Shown here piece by piece: positions 17,301 to 26,523 of a stretch of DNA of 38,442 nucleotides. A program made the position numbers and the translations under genes. The stretch's first letter is position 1; the number at the start of each line of letters is the position of its first letter. Origin of the DNA: Bacteroidia bacterium (GTDB taxonomy: Bacteria > Bacteroidota > Bacteroidia > NS11-12g > UBA9320). The DNA is taken from positions 1 to 38,442 of the forward strand of contig JAFMCI010000016.1 in assembly GCA_017857855.1 (NCBI GenBank), read 5' to 3'. The notes below the pieces were generated by a model. The model saw nothing but the letters and a program-made list of their open reading frames with translations. It had not been told where the DNA came from and did not search any database.

Positions 17301-19021
17301 AGACCAGTATTTCTAAAACCACTCGTACCATCGATAGGTGAGAAAGTGGCCCAAGTTCCTGATCCAGTACTGTACTCAAATGTAGGTTGTACGTTTTGTG
17401 AAGCGGCTGTCTCTAATACAAATTCTAAAGTTTCAAATTTAGAAGCATCTCCAAAAGTTATAGAGTCATTGTCAGCTACAAAGAAGTCTACGTTGTTAGC
17501 TCCACCAGGGTCAGAAGTTGTCCAAGCAGTTATGTTATCTACTGCTATGGTTAAGGCACTATCCATATCTATGAATGTCCCTGACTCTTGTTCTATTACA
17601 TTTACCGTTGGTCCAACACCAAGAGCGTATACGGTTGCTGATCCTTCAGTCGCTAGGACTTCCATCCCGTAAACATCCCCACCAGTAGCTAAGGTTTCAT
17701 CTATGTTTACAAGTATTGCAGCCTCGGCAGATCCAGCAGCTAAAGCTCCCGTTACATAATCGATATCTAAAGCTTCATTTCCTCCGAAACCAGCAGCGTG
17801 CATATCAATTTCTAGCGCATTATTATCGGAGGTTGTTGCTGTGTAATCTATTATGGTTTCGCCATTAGAAGTTAATGAGTCTACCGTAAGAAGACCGGCT
17901 GCACTTAAGCTCATTTTAGAAGTTGAACTTAAATTATGTGAATCAGTAACATCGGTCCACCACTCAAATCCAAAGTTTCCATCTACTGCATTTACTGTTT
18001 TATTATAACCCTCGTTGTAGATAACCATAGATTCGGCTATTCCAGGAACGGCTGTATATCCACTACCTACCATAGAGATTGATGATCTATGAGAAGCATC
18101 GTTTAACATTGTGTATGATGTACTCGCCGAAGTCCCTGCGTTTTGATTTACAAGTTGGTACCTGACTATACCATTATGGTCACTAGCTAATGTATGATGT
18201 TCTATGTCTATAAAGATAACACCTAGAGAAGCATGGACTCTCACAACTCTAGCAATCTTCATTATTCCTTGTACCCCTGTAGGATGTGTAGCTGTCAATT
18301 GACCTGCTGTAGAATCAAGATACAAATCATCACCTTCTGTATATGAAGAAGTATCTATTCCCGATAACTCTCCAAAATTTTGGAAAGTTATAGTGGCGTT
18401 ATTTGCACCTGCTTCAGTAGCGACGGCGATAGCATCGATTTTTGAAAAGTCATTATTAATGGCAAGACTAGCTTCCATCTGATTTCCGGTTGCTCCATTT
18501 ATGTAAACAACTTCACCAAGGGCAACACCGGCTGCTTCATCAACTCTTGCTGAGAAAGTTACTGGGTGCTCTTCTAGTGGAGAGGCTTCATCCCAATTTG
18601 CAATATCTCCTGCGAAAGTAGCCCCTGCAGTATGCCCTGTGTTTGCTATCCATATTTTAAAATCTGGTGTTGTATAAACAAAGGCCCCTGTTCCGTATGT
18701 TGTTCCGGTTAACCAGGCAGATAAACCCGTCCCAGAACCAGCACCTACCCAAGATGCTCCCGTCCAATACTCAGTTGTAGCTGTGTCTGTGTTGTAGACA
18801 CAAGATCCGGTGGCGGGGGAAGATATTGCGTCCCTTTGGATTTCAGTCATTTTTGGACAAGGTATAGAAGACTCGGTGGTGGATTGAACTATAAAAGTCG
18901 CTCCCGCCTCTGGTTTCGTATTATCCCCTATGGCTATTGTCCCAGGAAATAGGGTGTATTTTGCTTCAACCGAACCGATTAAGGTCAAGGTCACGCATAA
19001 AAGTAGTATTAAATTTTTCAT
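14315..19021 (-). CDS. Giant fiber-like protein with N-terminal signal peptide and two C1q-like C-terminal domains
   Basis: MKNLILLLCVTLTLIGSVEA signal peptide with GGAG SD. Three modules like QRxAxxxPxxGxxxYNxDTxxxExWxGxxW. YadA/haemagglutinin-like NNTAVGYxxL, NTTLGSEAG, NLMLGYNT repeats. Two C-terminal segments with C1q/TNF-like ...AWKFTAPVTSKYSV.../...EFTIPESGKYIFNA... and ..LDLVKGDxxxxY/R.. motifs. Confidence 0.75.
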   Translation of the reverse strand: MKNLILLLCVTLTLIGSVEAKYTLFPGTIAIGDNTKPEAGATFIVQSTTESSIPCPKMTEIQRDAISSPATGSCVYNTDTATTEYWTGASWVGAGSGTGLSAWLTGTTYGTGAFVYTTPDFKIWIANTGHTAGATFAGDIANWDEASPLEEHPVTFSARVDEAAGVALGEVVYINGATGNQMEASLAINNDFSKIDAIAVATEAGANNATITFQNFGELSGIDTSSYTEGDDLYLDSTAGQLTATHPTGVQGIMKIARVVRVHASLGVIFIDIEHHTLASDHNGIVRYQLVNQNAGTSASTSYTMLNDASHRSSISMVGSGYTAVPGIAESMVIYNEGYNKTVNAVDGNFGFEWWTDVTDSHNLSSTSKMSLSAAGLLTVDSLTSNGETIIDYTATTSDNNALEIDMHAAGFGGNEALDIDYVTGALAAGSAEAAILVNIDETLATGGDVYGMEVLATEGSATVYALGVGPTVNVIEQESGTFIDMDSALTIAVDNITAWTTSDPGGANNVDFFVADNDSITFGDASKFETLEFVLETAASQNVQPTFEYSTGSGTWATFSPIDGTSGFRNTGLVVWLEADIPSWAVGVGAEFLIRITRTRNGLSTNPVEDHAKISAVSLFSWDKNGDLSINGLTSAADILMAGTGQLDLPVGTTGERSGSPNSGMIRFNSTTTAFEGYDGSAWGDIDGSVSGGVSSTDNAIARWDSTTGKLIQDSSVVIDDDGRIDQTGLGGSVFMGSGAGAADDLTTNANVGIGGSALTTNTVGVNNTGVGNLAGLKVFAGNNNSFFGASTASSGAGNLTGSNNTAVGYHGLQDLFSTSAGNTTLGSEAGKNITVGSRNLMLGYNTGTTSTTASDNILIGYNISTSSPTASSELNIADLIKGDLTTGDLDIVSTTALGLPNGTLAQRPTGANGDIRYNSDSESFEGFANSSWGDLGGSGSGGINYLQDTKDSDFEVSVGNWVAFDDGAVTVPVDGTGGGNANWTCARNTTTPLRLTGDLKIVAAASDVQGHGCSVDFDIDSGMKARKLVGSFWYDFSDAGFNDDEVKVFIYDKTNTNIIRVNGEDTKSGKGVHYFQFQTASDSTSYRLIVMQTDATNTTGFSAYSDQVAVGPTELAFGSIATNLGTLTTTGSWNGTTYVGKYWRENEFLVASVNLTLSSAPSSADLTINLPSGHVMDTAKLPGGTSTRGSINAKGTIYESGGNNWDIHALYSSTTAIRVMVDSAVTAQSSAVNITTPFTVGASDIVTLTYRVPIVGWESTARMSQDLGGREVSFLATRSANQVISGSGTLNFDTEAYDTTASYDTSTYEFTIPESGKYIFNAGMEFSITPSAGEVVAMDLEVNGSVNHRLFRYEYQATPGSIMQPTQSGSRTLDLVKGDTVRAYFIETFSGALTFVGASTSGSFFGGAKLASPQTVLETETVAARFSSNNGLPSIPDNASTIMDFEDLEYDTHGAVTTGAAWKFTAPVTSKYSVKTNLLFSTTTGWGIAETAGIALWKNGAIHSNLGYKQLPATSASSIFLSVSGGTTLDLVKGDYIDIRPIQGSGGALTPHTDATYNYVTIEGIK

Positions 19022-19032
19022 TGTCGCTCCGT

Positions 19033-20244
19033 CTAACTTATTATAACTGGGATTTCTTTGCCAAGCCAAGTGATCTCACCAGAATATCCTGTTCCTAGCA
19101 TATTATCTGATGTATATGAAACCAAGCCTACACCGAATCCATCCGTGGCCACGGTGAAGACAAGGCCATCAGGTTCTCCATCGTTGAGCACAACGGTAGA
19201 TTCCCTTCCAATAAACCATGCTCCACTTATGTAATGCATAACTAGGGTGACTTGCACGAAACGAGTTTCTATACTATCACTTCGTTTTATCAGGCATGTT
19301 GCCCTAGTAAACTCAGTCCCAGTGTTATTTCTGGAGAAAGCATCTCCATATTTAGGAGCTTCTGCTATATCTGCACCAGCTCCTTCTAAGGCTATTCCAG
19401 TAACCTCATTATTTTGAATTGCTTGAGTCCCTGAATACTGATTAATATCAAGGTTATTTTCTACGGTTGTCAGTCTCGCTCTAGCATCTGCAATCAAAAC
19501 ATCTTGTGCCGTTTGAGCAGTATCTATCAAAGTTTGGGTGTAGTAATCAAGTAAACGATTTGCTATTGCTTGCTCAGTTCTTAAAGCTGTCATGGCCTTA
19601 GTATTTTCTACACCAGCTTCGGCTTCTGTTTGGTTAGCAATAGCTGTGATTAAACCATCAGCTCCATCACCGCCATTTGTTCCGGTGGCACCAGTAGCAC
19701 CTGTGGCACCAGTAGCACCTGTGGCACCAGTAGCACCTGTGGCACCTGTGGCACCAGTCGCCCCTGCCACCGCAGTTAAGTTTTCAAGTGCAGTACCATT
19801 CCACCCTAAGTATAAACCGTCTTCCGCTTCTGGAAGTGCGGTCGGAAGGTTGTCGGCAGATCTAGGGAAGAGCAAAGCTCTATCTAGTTTATCATTAACT
19901 TCTTGTAACATTAAGGTTAACCGATCCGTTTGATCTTCAGTAAGTTGATCAGCGGTCGGGAAGTCTGTTTCTTGGTTGATAACTGTTTCTCTATAAATCA
20001 ATATTTCGTCAGTAACTAAAGGAGCTATAGCGTATACGATCTTTGTAGGATCGGTAGCATCATCAAATGACCAATGAGTAGGGGCTGTTTGTGCTGTCTC
20101 AGTCGGAGGGGAAACGGTAGTATCCCTCTTAATAACTTTTATACTTGTGACTTCACCAGATAAATAAGCAAAGTTCAGAGCAAAGTCTACGTTTGCGCCA
20201 TCCCCTGCGTATTTTATCTGGGTATCTAAATCGGCAATACTCAT
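19033..20244 (-). CDS. T7-type tail fiber/adaptor with collagen-like (GAT)n stretch
   Basis: N-terminus KYAGDGANVDFALNFAYLSGEVTSIKVI... resembles the T7 gp17 N-terminal domain. AGATGATGATGATGATGATGATGATGTNGGDGADG is a Gly-X-Y repeat. Confidence 0.75.
   Translation of the reverse strand: MSIADLDTQIKYAGDGANVDFALNFAYLSGEVTSIKVIKRDTTVSPPTETAQTAPTHWSFDDATDPTKIVYAIAPLVTDEILIYRETVINQETDFPTADQLTEDQTDRLTLMLQEVNDKLDRALLFPRSADNLPTALPEAEDGLYLGWNGTALENLTAVAGATGATGATGATGATGATGATGATGATGTNGGDGADGLITAIANQTEAEAGVENTKAMTALRTEQAIANRLLDYYTQTLIDTAQTAQDVLIADARARLTTVENNLDINQYSGTQAIQNNEVTGIALEGAGADIAEAPKYGDAFSRNNTGTEFTRATCLIKRSDSIETRFVQVTLVMHYISGAWFIGRESTVVLNDGEPDGLVFTVATDGFGVGLVSYTSDNMLGTGYSGEITWLGKEIPVIIS
19687..19749. 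repeat. 18-bp in-frame tandem repeat (ggcaccagtagcacctgt) within the collagen-like region
   Basis: Three perfect 18-bp copies (19687-19740) followed by a 9-bp partial copy. Confidence 0.9.
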
Positions 20245-22619
20245 CGTCGTGCTCCTGTGTTCATTAATAAGTGTATATGATCATATATCTCTTTGTTAAG
20301 TTTGTTTTGGATGAAAGGAAGTGCAGTATTTTTCTCAAGTCTCTTTAGTATCTTACCCATTTGTTTATCGGCTTCCCTGGGATCTCCGTCAAGTGCGCTA
20401 TAGACGTACTTTCCGGCTTCTATGGTTCCCTTAATAGCGTCAGTCATAACCCTTGGTCCTGGTCCTGCCATATCTTTTACGGGATCTCTCCAAATATTAG
20501 TTGAGTAATCTACTGACAAGAAATCTGCATAAATCCCGCCCACTCCTGACTTTAGTGCTGTCTCTGCCCAAGTTTTTGGGTCCGTAGCATCAGGCGGCTC
20601 TTTCCCATCATATATTGCTCTTAAATAATCTACCCCATAACGTAGTGTGGTGGCGGTTATAACTGCGGAGGCCAGTCTAGTTCCTGACTTCATGTTTATA
20701 GCATCAGCGCCCTTTATTCTCATTAAGGTTTTCTCCATAGAAAAAGAGAACGATTTGAATTGCCCCGCTAGTCTAGCGGCTGCCCCTAATGGGGTATTTG
20801 GGTTAGATTGCTCCACCCAATGCATAGTTTGGGAGTTTGGTGTAGGTGAAGAAGACTCAGCAAACTCTACAAGCATTGCATTGTAGTTTGTGGCCAACTC
20901 ATTTCTTTTAAATTTCTTTTGTGTAGCAGATCCGCTAAAATTATCTAGATCCATGTCTAGAATTTCTAAAGAATCTATAACTCCCCTACCGTCTGGAAGT
21001 TCAGCGCCCTCACTTTTACTTATAATTGACCACTCATCTGCACCAATACCATACCTATCGAACAGGTTTTTAGTCCCGGTATCTAGGGCGTCGAAAGCGG
21101 TTCCTCTATTATTAAACATTATGTGGTTAAAAGCGTTTGCATTTGCTGTCTTAAACCACCTTGATTGCATAGGAAGACCAGTCGCCTTCATATAGAAATC
21201 ATGAGTCTTATCAAACCAGTTTGTAACTAAACCGTTCTCATGGAAGTTGGTGTTGAAGGTCGAGTCCAAAACATCTTGTAGGAATACTGATCCTTGGATA
21301 GCGGCTTGTTTCTGATTAGGGAAAGTTTTTAGTACAGAGTTTAGACTAGCTCCTACCGACTCAAGCATGTTTTTACCAGTATCGGCTGACAATATGTGAG
21401 GACCAAATGCCATATCCGTTCCAGTTGAAAGCAAGGTTTTTGCTCCTAACATAGTCATATTTGCTATTTTCTTAGGGACATTTGCCACATTAGACCAAAA
21501 TCCAGATCCCTTACCTTTGGATCCGTAAACTGTATTATTGAATTGGCTGTCTAAACTAGCTCTTCGGTAATCAGTCATCTCCACTTCAGACATAATTTTA
21601 GTCCAGTTAGCAGAGAAGTTTGGCCCAAGGGATTCAACAGCAGATATTTTACCAGAATCTCTCTCCACTTCGATCATTAAAGAAGTCAGAAGGCTTTGAC
21701 CCCCATTAACTTCTTGATCGTATATGTGGGCGGACTCAGCATCTTTGAAATGTACTGACCTACTAGCACCCATATTTTTAGTAGAGGATTGTATCGTGAT
21801 CTCATCTAGATCATCGCTTACGCCTTGTATGAACTTGTGTCCGGTGTTTGAAGTCCTGTTAGTCCAGATATCATCCAATCGTTTTACAATATCTTCTTCA
21901 GTCTTCAAGCCCATCTTTTCAAAATCCATACGATCTCTGGCCAAGGCTTTCCATTTGGTTTCACCGTATCTGATCATACCTGGTCCACTATGGAATTGTT
22001 TCCCTACTCTATTTTTTTGATAACCAACATCTAGACCAGCTTGATTCTTTACTTGATGTAAATGGTCTTGCATTTTTCTAGCGTTGTTGGCCATGGCGAT
22101 TAAGTCTGGATCCATCCTACCCATCTCGGCTTCGGATACTTCACCAGCTAATATCTTTTTTATCTCTAAGTCATATTGACCTGAAGCGAATTTCTTAATT
22201 TGAGCATTGTCTAGGTTACGAACTAAAAGCCCCATGGAGATATTCTGTAAAGCTTCTCTCCTACCGTAAATGCTGGCGGTTTCAGCTTTGTACTTATGAC
22301 CACCCTCAATAGCGATTAAGGATTGTATTCCTCTCCAAAGATCTTTATCTTTGAACTCATCTACCTGAGTTCTTGCTCTTTTATATGCTTCTTGGTTTAG
22401 ATAATTTTGCCTAGCTTTTTGACGAATCTTTAAGGTCATATCCTTAGTGGCGTTGGACAAAGCTATCTCAGGCGAGACACCTTCTCTTTCTGCCTTAGTT
22501 ACAATATCTTGTATTAATTCATCAAACTTAAGTAGTTTTTTATCGAGGTCTTTCTCACCAAAAAATTGTTTTAAGGTATCCTTAACAATTAATGAACATT
22601 CCTCATGAGTCTTTGCCAT
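20241..22619 (-). CDS. Internal virion / ejection protein
   Basis: Large alpha-helical protein at the internal-core position, with C-terminal GVDYLRAIYDGKEPPDATDPKTWAETALKSGVGGIYADF typical of podovirus internal proteins. Confidence 0.55.
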   Translation of the reverse strand: MAKTHEECSLIVKDTLKQFFGEKDLDKKLLKFDELIQDIVTKAEREGVSPEIALSNATKDMTLKIRQKARQNYLNQEAYKRARTQVDEFKDKDLWRGIQSLIAIEGGHKYKAETASIYGRREALQNISMGLLVRNLDNAQIKKFASGQYDLEIKKILAGEVSEAEMGRMDPDLIAMANNARKMQDHLHQVKNQAGLDVGYQKNRVGKQFHSGPGMIRYGETKWKALARDRMDFEKMGLKTEEDIVKRLDDIWTNRTSNTGHKFIQGVSDDLDEITIQSSTKNMGASRSVHFKDAESAHIYDQEVNGGQSLLTSLMIEVERDSGKISAVESLGPNFSANWTKIMSEVEMTDYRRASLDSQFNNTVYGSKGKGSGFWSNVANVPKKIANMTMLGAKTLLSTGTDMAFGPHILSADTGKNMLESVGASLNSVLKTFPNQKQAAIQGSVFLQDVLDSTFNTNFHENGLVTNWFDKTHDFYMKATGLPMQSRWFKTANANAFNHIMFNNRGTAFDALDTGTKNLFDRYGIGADEWSIISKSEGAELPDGRGVIDSLEILDMDLDNFSGSATQKKFKRNELATNYNAMLVEFAESSSPTPNSQTMHWVEQSNPNTPLGAAARLAGQFKSFSFSMEKTLMRIKGADAINMKSGTRLASAVITATTLRYGVDYLRAIYDGKEPPDATDPKTWAETALKSGVGGIYADFLSVDYSTNIWRDPVKDMAGPGPRVMTDAIKGTIEAGKYVYSALDGDPREADKQMGKILKRLEKNTALPFIQNKLNKEIYDHIHLLMNTGARR

Positions 22620-23887
22620 TATATTACCCTACATTTAGCGTATTCTTCTTGTATTTTTGTGATAGCTGTATCTCTCTCCATCTCTTCTTTTATCTTAACA
22701 GTTTCAGCATCCATCTCTACAGGAGTACCGTCCTCGCCAGTCTTCTCTTGGAAGATAGTTTCGACTTCCTGATCTAGTTCAGCTCTCACCTTCTCAGGAT
22801 CATATCCGTCCAGTGTTTGGGCCATTTCTTCCGAGTCCTTATCATAGGATAGGTCGGAGCTTTTATCGTTCATTTTGGCATCAAAGTCTGCTAACTCAGC
22901 ATCGGTATGGGTGAAGGAGTATTCAGAGTCAATTAAATCGACAGCTCTATCATCCACGACATCAGATTCTAATACTCGACTGATGTAACCCTCCACATCA
23001 GTTTCACTTATCCTCTCTTCTTCAACGGCCTTCCTGATGTTTGCCGCAGTATCCACAAGTGTTTCACCTACTTCTACTTCGTCACCAAAGGATTCTTTAA
23101 TAATTATATTTGATTCATCTGTGTGGGTGATTGCTTTATCCATAACCTTCAGTATTTCGCCGACGGCATCAGGATTTTTTTCATTATCTATTAAGGTATC
23201 CACCACTTGTTGAGTATTCCTTAAGTATTTGTCACCGACTTTTGCAGCCGATTTCAAAATTTTGGCCCCACCGTGGATAGCACCTGTCATTATGACAGCT
23301 CCACCTACGGCATTCGTAAGGAAATCTTTAGTTGTGTACTCTTCGAAGGTTTCCTCCCTATCTTTCCAGACCAAACCTTCTGCTACGGAGTTACCAATAG
23401 TGTTATCAACTGCATCTAAAGCGAATTTACTTGCCCCTTTTAGAGCAACACCTCCGGCGGCTTTAGTAACCACTTTACCTAAACCCCATCCTGTGAAGGC
23501 CCCTATACCAAATCCTATTGGATCCGCCATAGAACTTGCGGCACCAACAACAAAAGGAAGTGCAGTTCCCTGCCAAAACCCACTGGCGGAGCCTACAATA
23601 GCATCCCTTTTACGTTTTTCTTCTTTGCCATCAAATACGAATTGGGCTTCTTGTGCTGTCATTTCTCTATCAGCATTCAACCCTTTAAACTGTTCATTTA
23701 GTTTTGCAGGAGAAATTTTCTCCCCTACTTTAGACAGAGATTCCCTAGCTTGCATCTTAGCAATGATGTTGGTTTCTCTATCCTCAAACCCAGAATCCCA
23801 AGCTGATTGAACTATCCTGGAAGTGGATGTAGGCGGAACGAATGCGTTCTCTGGTGAATATGGGTCTTCACTGAAGGGCATTGCCAT
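22619..23887 (-). CDS. Internal virion protein with Gly/Ala-rich hydrophobic segment
   Basis: GFWQGTALPFVVGAASSMADPIGFGIGAFTGWGLGKVVTKAAGG; syntenic position in the internal-core cluster. Confidence 0.55.
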   Translation of the reverse strand: MAMPFSEDPYSPENAFVPPTSTSRIVQSAWDSGFEDRETNIIAKMQARESLSKVGEKISPAKLNEQFKGLNADREMTAQEAQFVFDGKEEKRKRDAIVGSASGFWQGTALPFVVGAASSMADPIGFGIGAFTGWGLGKVVTKAAGGVALKGASKFALDAVDNTIGNSVAEGLVWKDREETFEEYTTKDFLTNAVGGAVIMTGAIHGGAKILKSAAKVGDKYLRNTQQVVDTLIDNEKNPDAVGEILKVMDKAITHTDESNIIIKESFGDEVEVGETLVDTAANIRKAVEEERISETDVEGYISRVLESDVVDDRAVDLIDSEYSFTHTDAELADFDAKMNDKSSDLSYDKDSEEMAQTLDGYDPEKVRAELDQEVETIFQEKTGEDGTPVEMDAETVKIKEEMERDTAITKIQEEYAKCRVI

Positions 23888-26067
23888 TACAGATCTCTCC
23901 CTCTACCGCTACGTTTTTTCACAAACTCATCAAACTTTCTTGCTTTCTCTTTTTTCACATCGTTTGTGTAGACTTCATTATTTATTTGTTCAAAAGTTCT
24001 TATTACAGGTTTCCCCTTATTATCAAAAACAGGGCCATACCTCCCAAGATCGTTCCTACCCATTAAGGTAAGTCCCTCGGCTTTACGGTTATAGACCCAA
24101 CGACCCTCTGTTTTTAAGGAATCGTTCATTTCTTCTTTAGTAGTAGAAATCCCGCTTGGTTTTTTCGGCAACCTAATGTCAAAATCCTTAGTGAAATCTG
24201 CACCCGATGTGTATGTATCTATAAAATTCTGAGTGTTAACAGTATTATGTTTTCTGCTTATAGGTATAGTGCCTCCCCTTGATTTAAGGGTAACGTACCT
24301 TTTCTCGAAACCTTTCCAGGCTTCTTTAATAGCTGTCTTGTGATCCATATTAGGGTTGGTCACAACTACTCTTTTGTACTCATTATAAACGGTATCGTAC
24401 ATAGCTTTAGTATGTTGAGCCCCAGCCCTAGTACCGCCATCTTGTACGGACATCGCTTCTAGGATAGGATGTCTCGAAAGATCAACTTTGATATCTCCCT
24501 CTTTTAAATTTGAGTCCAATCTTCTTAGATCGTAAGCTCCTTTAAGTTCAGTATCCATCAAGTTTTTCACAGCGTTTAATCTATCTTGCTTATCAGGTAA
24601 TTCGGAAACTACAGCGTATTCTTTTGGAATATCTAATTCGTCAAAGTGTTTGTGCCCGGCACCGTTTGTCATAGTGTCGAAATCAGCGATAAGAGCTTCA
24701 GCACTTTTATGATCACCATTAGTAATAAATGTTTTAAAAGATCCTTCAAAGTGGTTCTTTATAGGTGCTGACATGAACTCTCTTTGATTTACAGGAGTTC
24801 CCATCTGATCATATCTTGAGTTCATAGCGTTCATCATGTCATTGTAAGCTCTAGGGTTTTTTGTTGCCACCATCTCTCTAGCACTTAAAGCTACACCAGA
24901 ATCGTTTTTAGCTATGTAATTAGCAGGATCATCTTTCATGTCTTTCAACATAGTTTGTCTTTGAGACTCTATGATCTTACCGACCCTACCTTTACTGGCA
25001 GCTTGTTGAAGGGGGTCGCTGATACCAGAAGATATTTCTGAGGCAGAAACCTTCGAGTCAACCTTATGTACGTCGAAAGCATGTTCGCTTAATAAATTAG
25101 AAGCTGCTTCGTGCGCCTCGATATTAGCTATTAACTCCCGACCAGACTCACCCATCTTGGTGCCGATTTCATTTTTTAAATTGGTTAGTATTTGTTTATG
25201 TTCTGGGTTTTTAGGCTTTAAAGTACCCATACTCAGACCAGTAATCCCGTCAGAATATTTACCTTTTACTTCATTAATCCCTTCGGTTTCCTTATACTTA
25301 AGTTTACGTTCAAGGCTAGTTTTAGCTTTGGTAACTACTTTAGGATCCATTTGTCCATAGACTCTTCCCATAACAGGATCATCCATAGAATCTAGAACTT
25401 CCTTCATTTCAGCGGTATTTTCCCTATCAAGGACACCATTCAACATATCTTTAGGTAGTTCGTTTATCTGGTTACGTAGTACTGCTTTACCCCTAGCATC
25501 GAATAGGGAAGAACTTTCTACGGATACCGCTAGATTATTCATCTTATTCATTACTTCAATAGGATCTGCCGTTTGGTACGAGTCCTGAGAAGCTAACTTA
25601 AGTTGATTCTTGGTTTCAAAGGTAGCGTATTGTGATTTTTGGAAAGATTCTTTATTTTGAAATCTACTCTCCATCTTTGCCATTTTCTCATCAAATGCCA
25701 GGTTTATCGAGTCTCTAGCAGATTCAGGAGCCTTTTCTAAAATAGAATCCCTTCTCTGATTCAATCGTTCCATTCCATCTTCAGCGTACCCGTCGAAGTT
25801 TGGTTTGTTAGATCTGTATTCTTCTTCCATTTCTCTATCAAGATCATTGAAGTTTTTAGAGAGTTCAATATTGGATTTAGTATAAGCTACCTTATTGGAC
25901 TCAGCTATTTGCTTCCTCCTAAGATTCATTAAACCTTCACCCATTTGACCAGCTATTTGTGATACTTGTCTAAAACCAGCTCCTGCCTCTCCAGGTCTTT
26001 GAGTGGGAGATATGTTCGCTCTGGTAGATACTCTAGGAGCATCCGATAATGTAGGTATTCGTGCCAT
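23887..26067 (-). CDS. Internal virion / ejection protein (helical)
   Basis: 726-aa helical protein in the internal-core cluster. No lysozyme/SLT motif recognised. Confidence 0.5.
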   Translation of the reverse strand: MARIPTLSDAPRVSTRANISPTQRPGEAGAGFRQVSQIAGQMGEGLMNLRRKQIAESNKVAYTKSNIELSKNFNDLDREMEEEYRSNKPNFDGYAEDGMERLNQRRDSILEKAPESARDSINLAFDEKMAKMESRFQNKESFQKSQYATFETKNQLKLASQDSYQTADPIEVMNKMNNLAVSVESSSLFDARGKAVLRNQINELPKDMLNGVLDRENTAEMKEVLDSMDDPVMGRVYGQMDPKVVTKAKTSLERKLKYKETEGINEVKGKYSDGITGLSMGTLKPKNPEHKQILTNLKNEIGTKMGESGRELIANIEAHEAASNLLSEHAFDVHKVDSKVSASEISSGISDPLQQAASKGRVGKIIESQRQTMLKDMKDDPANYIAKNDSGVALSAREMVATKNPRAYNDMMNAMNSRYDQMGTPVNQREFMSAPIKNHFEGSFKTFITNGDHKSAEALIADFDTMTNGAGHKHFDELDIPKEYAVVSELPDKQDRLNAVKNLMDTELKGAYDLRRLDSNLKEGDIKVDLSRHPILEAMSVQDGGTRAGAQHTKAMYDTVYNEYKRVVVTNPNMDHKTAIKEAWKGFEKRYVTLKSRGGTIPISRKHNTVNTQNFIDTYTSGADFTKDFDIRLPKKPSGISTTKEEMNDSLKTEGRWVYNRKAEGLTLMGRNDLGRYGPVFDNKGKPVIRTFEQINNEVYTNDVKKEKARKFDEFVKKRSGRGRDL

Positions 26068-26511
26068 CTATTTAGCTCCTGCGCTCATAAACCCGCCGGC
26101 CATGGAACTGAATGCGCTCATTTTTCCGGCCGTGTCTGCTGCTTTTGCTCTATCCCAATCGAGATCCGCTTCCAATAGGAGCATGTCTCTCTGGGCTTCG
26201 GCCTCCATTTCGTCAACCAGTATTTGTCTTTCTATTTTTTTACCAGTGTCTTCCAGTACTGCAAGGGCGAAACCGGATCCAACATCGATACCAGAATCAG
26301 CTAAGGCCCCTATCTGTTTACCCTTGAATGTTTCACCAGATAACCTAGTGAACTCAGAGTTCATATCTGATCTTTTAATTAAGTCTTTTGCTGCCCTACG
26401 TTTGGCTATTGCAGAACCCTTAAAAGCCCCTGCTTCAGCTTCACCCGCTTTGTATTTACCCCATGCGGATATAGTCGTTCCCGCCATTGCCGCTACTAAA
26501 GGAATTGCCAT
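26068..26511 (-). CDS. Internal virion protein, T7 gp14-like position
   Basis: MAIPLVAAMAGTTISAWGKYKAGEAEAGAFKGSAIAKRRAAKD...DSGIDVGSGFALAVLEDTG resembles phage internal core proteins. Confidence 0.65.
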   Translation of the reverse strand: MAIPLVAAMAGTTISAWGKYKAGEAEAGAFKGSAIAKRRAAKDLIKRSDMNSEFTRLSGETFKGKQIGALADSGIDVGSGFALAVLEDTGKKIERQILVDEMEAEAQRDMLLLEADLDWDRAKAADTAGKMSAFSSMAGGFMSAGAK

Positions 26512-26523
26512 TATATTCTCCCG

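Noticed and set aside
16665-17672. Plus-strand ORFs (174 and 155 aa) antisense to the giant fiber gene
   Set aside because: Low-complexity Pro/Ser/Val-rich mirror ORFs expected opposite a Gly/Thr/Ser-rich gene; no SD and no motifs.
19592-19933. Plus-strand PVAPVAPVAP... ORF
   Set aside because: Reverse-strand reading of the collagen-like repeat.
23229-23810. 193-aa plus-strand ORF antisense to an internal virion protein
   Set aside because: Shadow ORF of the well-supported minus-strand gene.
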